NCBI GenBank assembly: GCA_003070825.1
Contig: QBLP01000068.1
Location: forward strand, 1 to 13,326
DNA from: Halanaerobium sp.
GTDB taxonomy: Bacteria; Bacillota; Halanaerobiia; Halanaerobiales; Halanaerobiaceae
Direction: 5' to 3'
Length of the DNA: 13,326 nucleotides
Below are positions 13,326 to 13,326 of the stretch, in pieces. Both the position numbers and the translations under genes were made by a program. Under the pieces are notes generated by a model. The model searched no databases, had not been told where the DNA came from, and saw only the letters and a program-made list of their open reading frames with translations. The first letter of the stretch is position 1. Each line of letters opens with the position of its first letter.

Positions 13326-13326
13326 A

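Overview
The window reads as chromosomal DNA of a low-GC, anaerobic Firmicutes-type bacterium, most likely of the Halanaerobiales (Halanaerobium-like). The reasons are the AT-rich sequence, consensus sigma-A promoters and Shine-Dalgarno sites, the nadD-yqeK-LCP-rsfS-leuS gene order, very acidic proteins, ferrous-iron transport, and a piece of an outer-membrane receptor that fits a diderm lineage. This placement is inferred from gene content and was not tested by any search.

Layout, left to right. At 1-453 (minus strand) lies the headless C-terminal part of a TonB-dependent receptor. Next, on the minus strand, come a MATE efflux protein (562-1923), an RseC/SoxR-reducing-type membrane protein (1949-2404), an unrecognised 55-residue protein with eight cysteines (2511-2678), feoB (2722-4611) and feoA (4612-4839). 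The feo genes have a near-perfect promoter whose 17-nt spacer is filled by a Fur-box-like palindrome, and the feoA leader carries a second perfect inverted repeat. Behind these lies a housekeeping minus-strand operon, transcribed nadD, yqeK, LCP, rsfS, leuS (10323 down to 5011), from a consensus promoter at 10354-10382. A gamma-carbonic anhydrase (10464-10982) is the only plus-strand gene. It converges on a B12-dependent methionine synthase-like protein (11022 to beyond 13326, N-terminus outside the window), and the two share a bidirectional terminator at 10991-11017.

How the genes fit together. FeoA and FeoB import Fe2+, probably under Fur-type repression. The Cys-rich protein sits directly downstream, where accessory Feo proteins are found in other bacteria. 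The nadD operon joins NAD synthesis, dinucleotide polyphosphate turnover, cell-wall polymer attachment, ribosome silencing and leucyl-tRNA charging. The MetH-like protein would make methionine from homocysteine and methyltetrahydrofolate.

The most noteworthy items are the small Cys-rich Feo-linked protein, the Fur-type control region of feoA, and the compositionally distinct receptor remnant at the left edge. I found no CRISPR array, insertion sequence, tRNA or rRNA.
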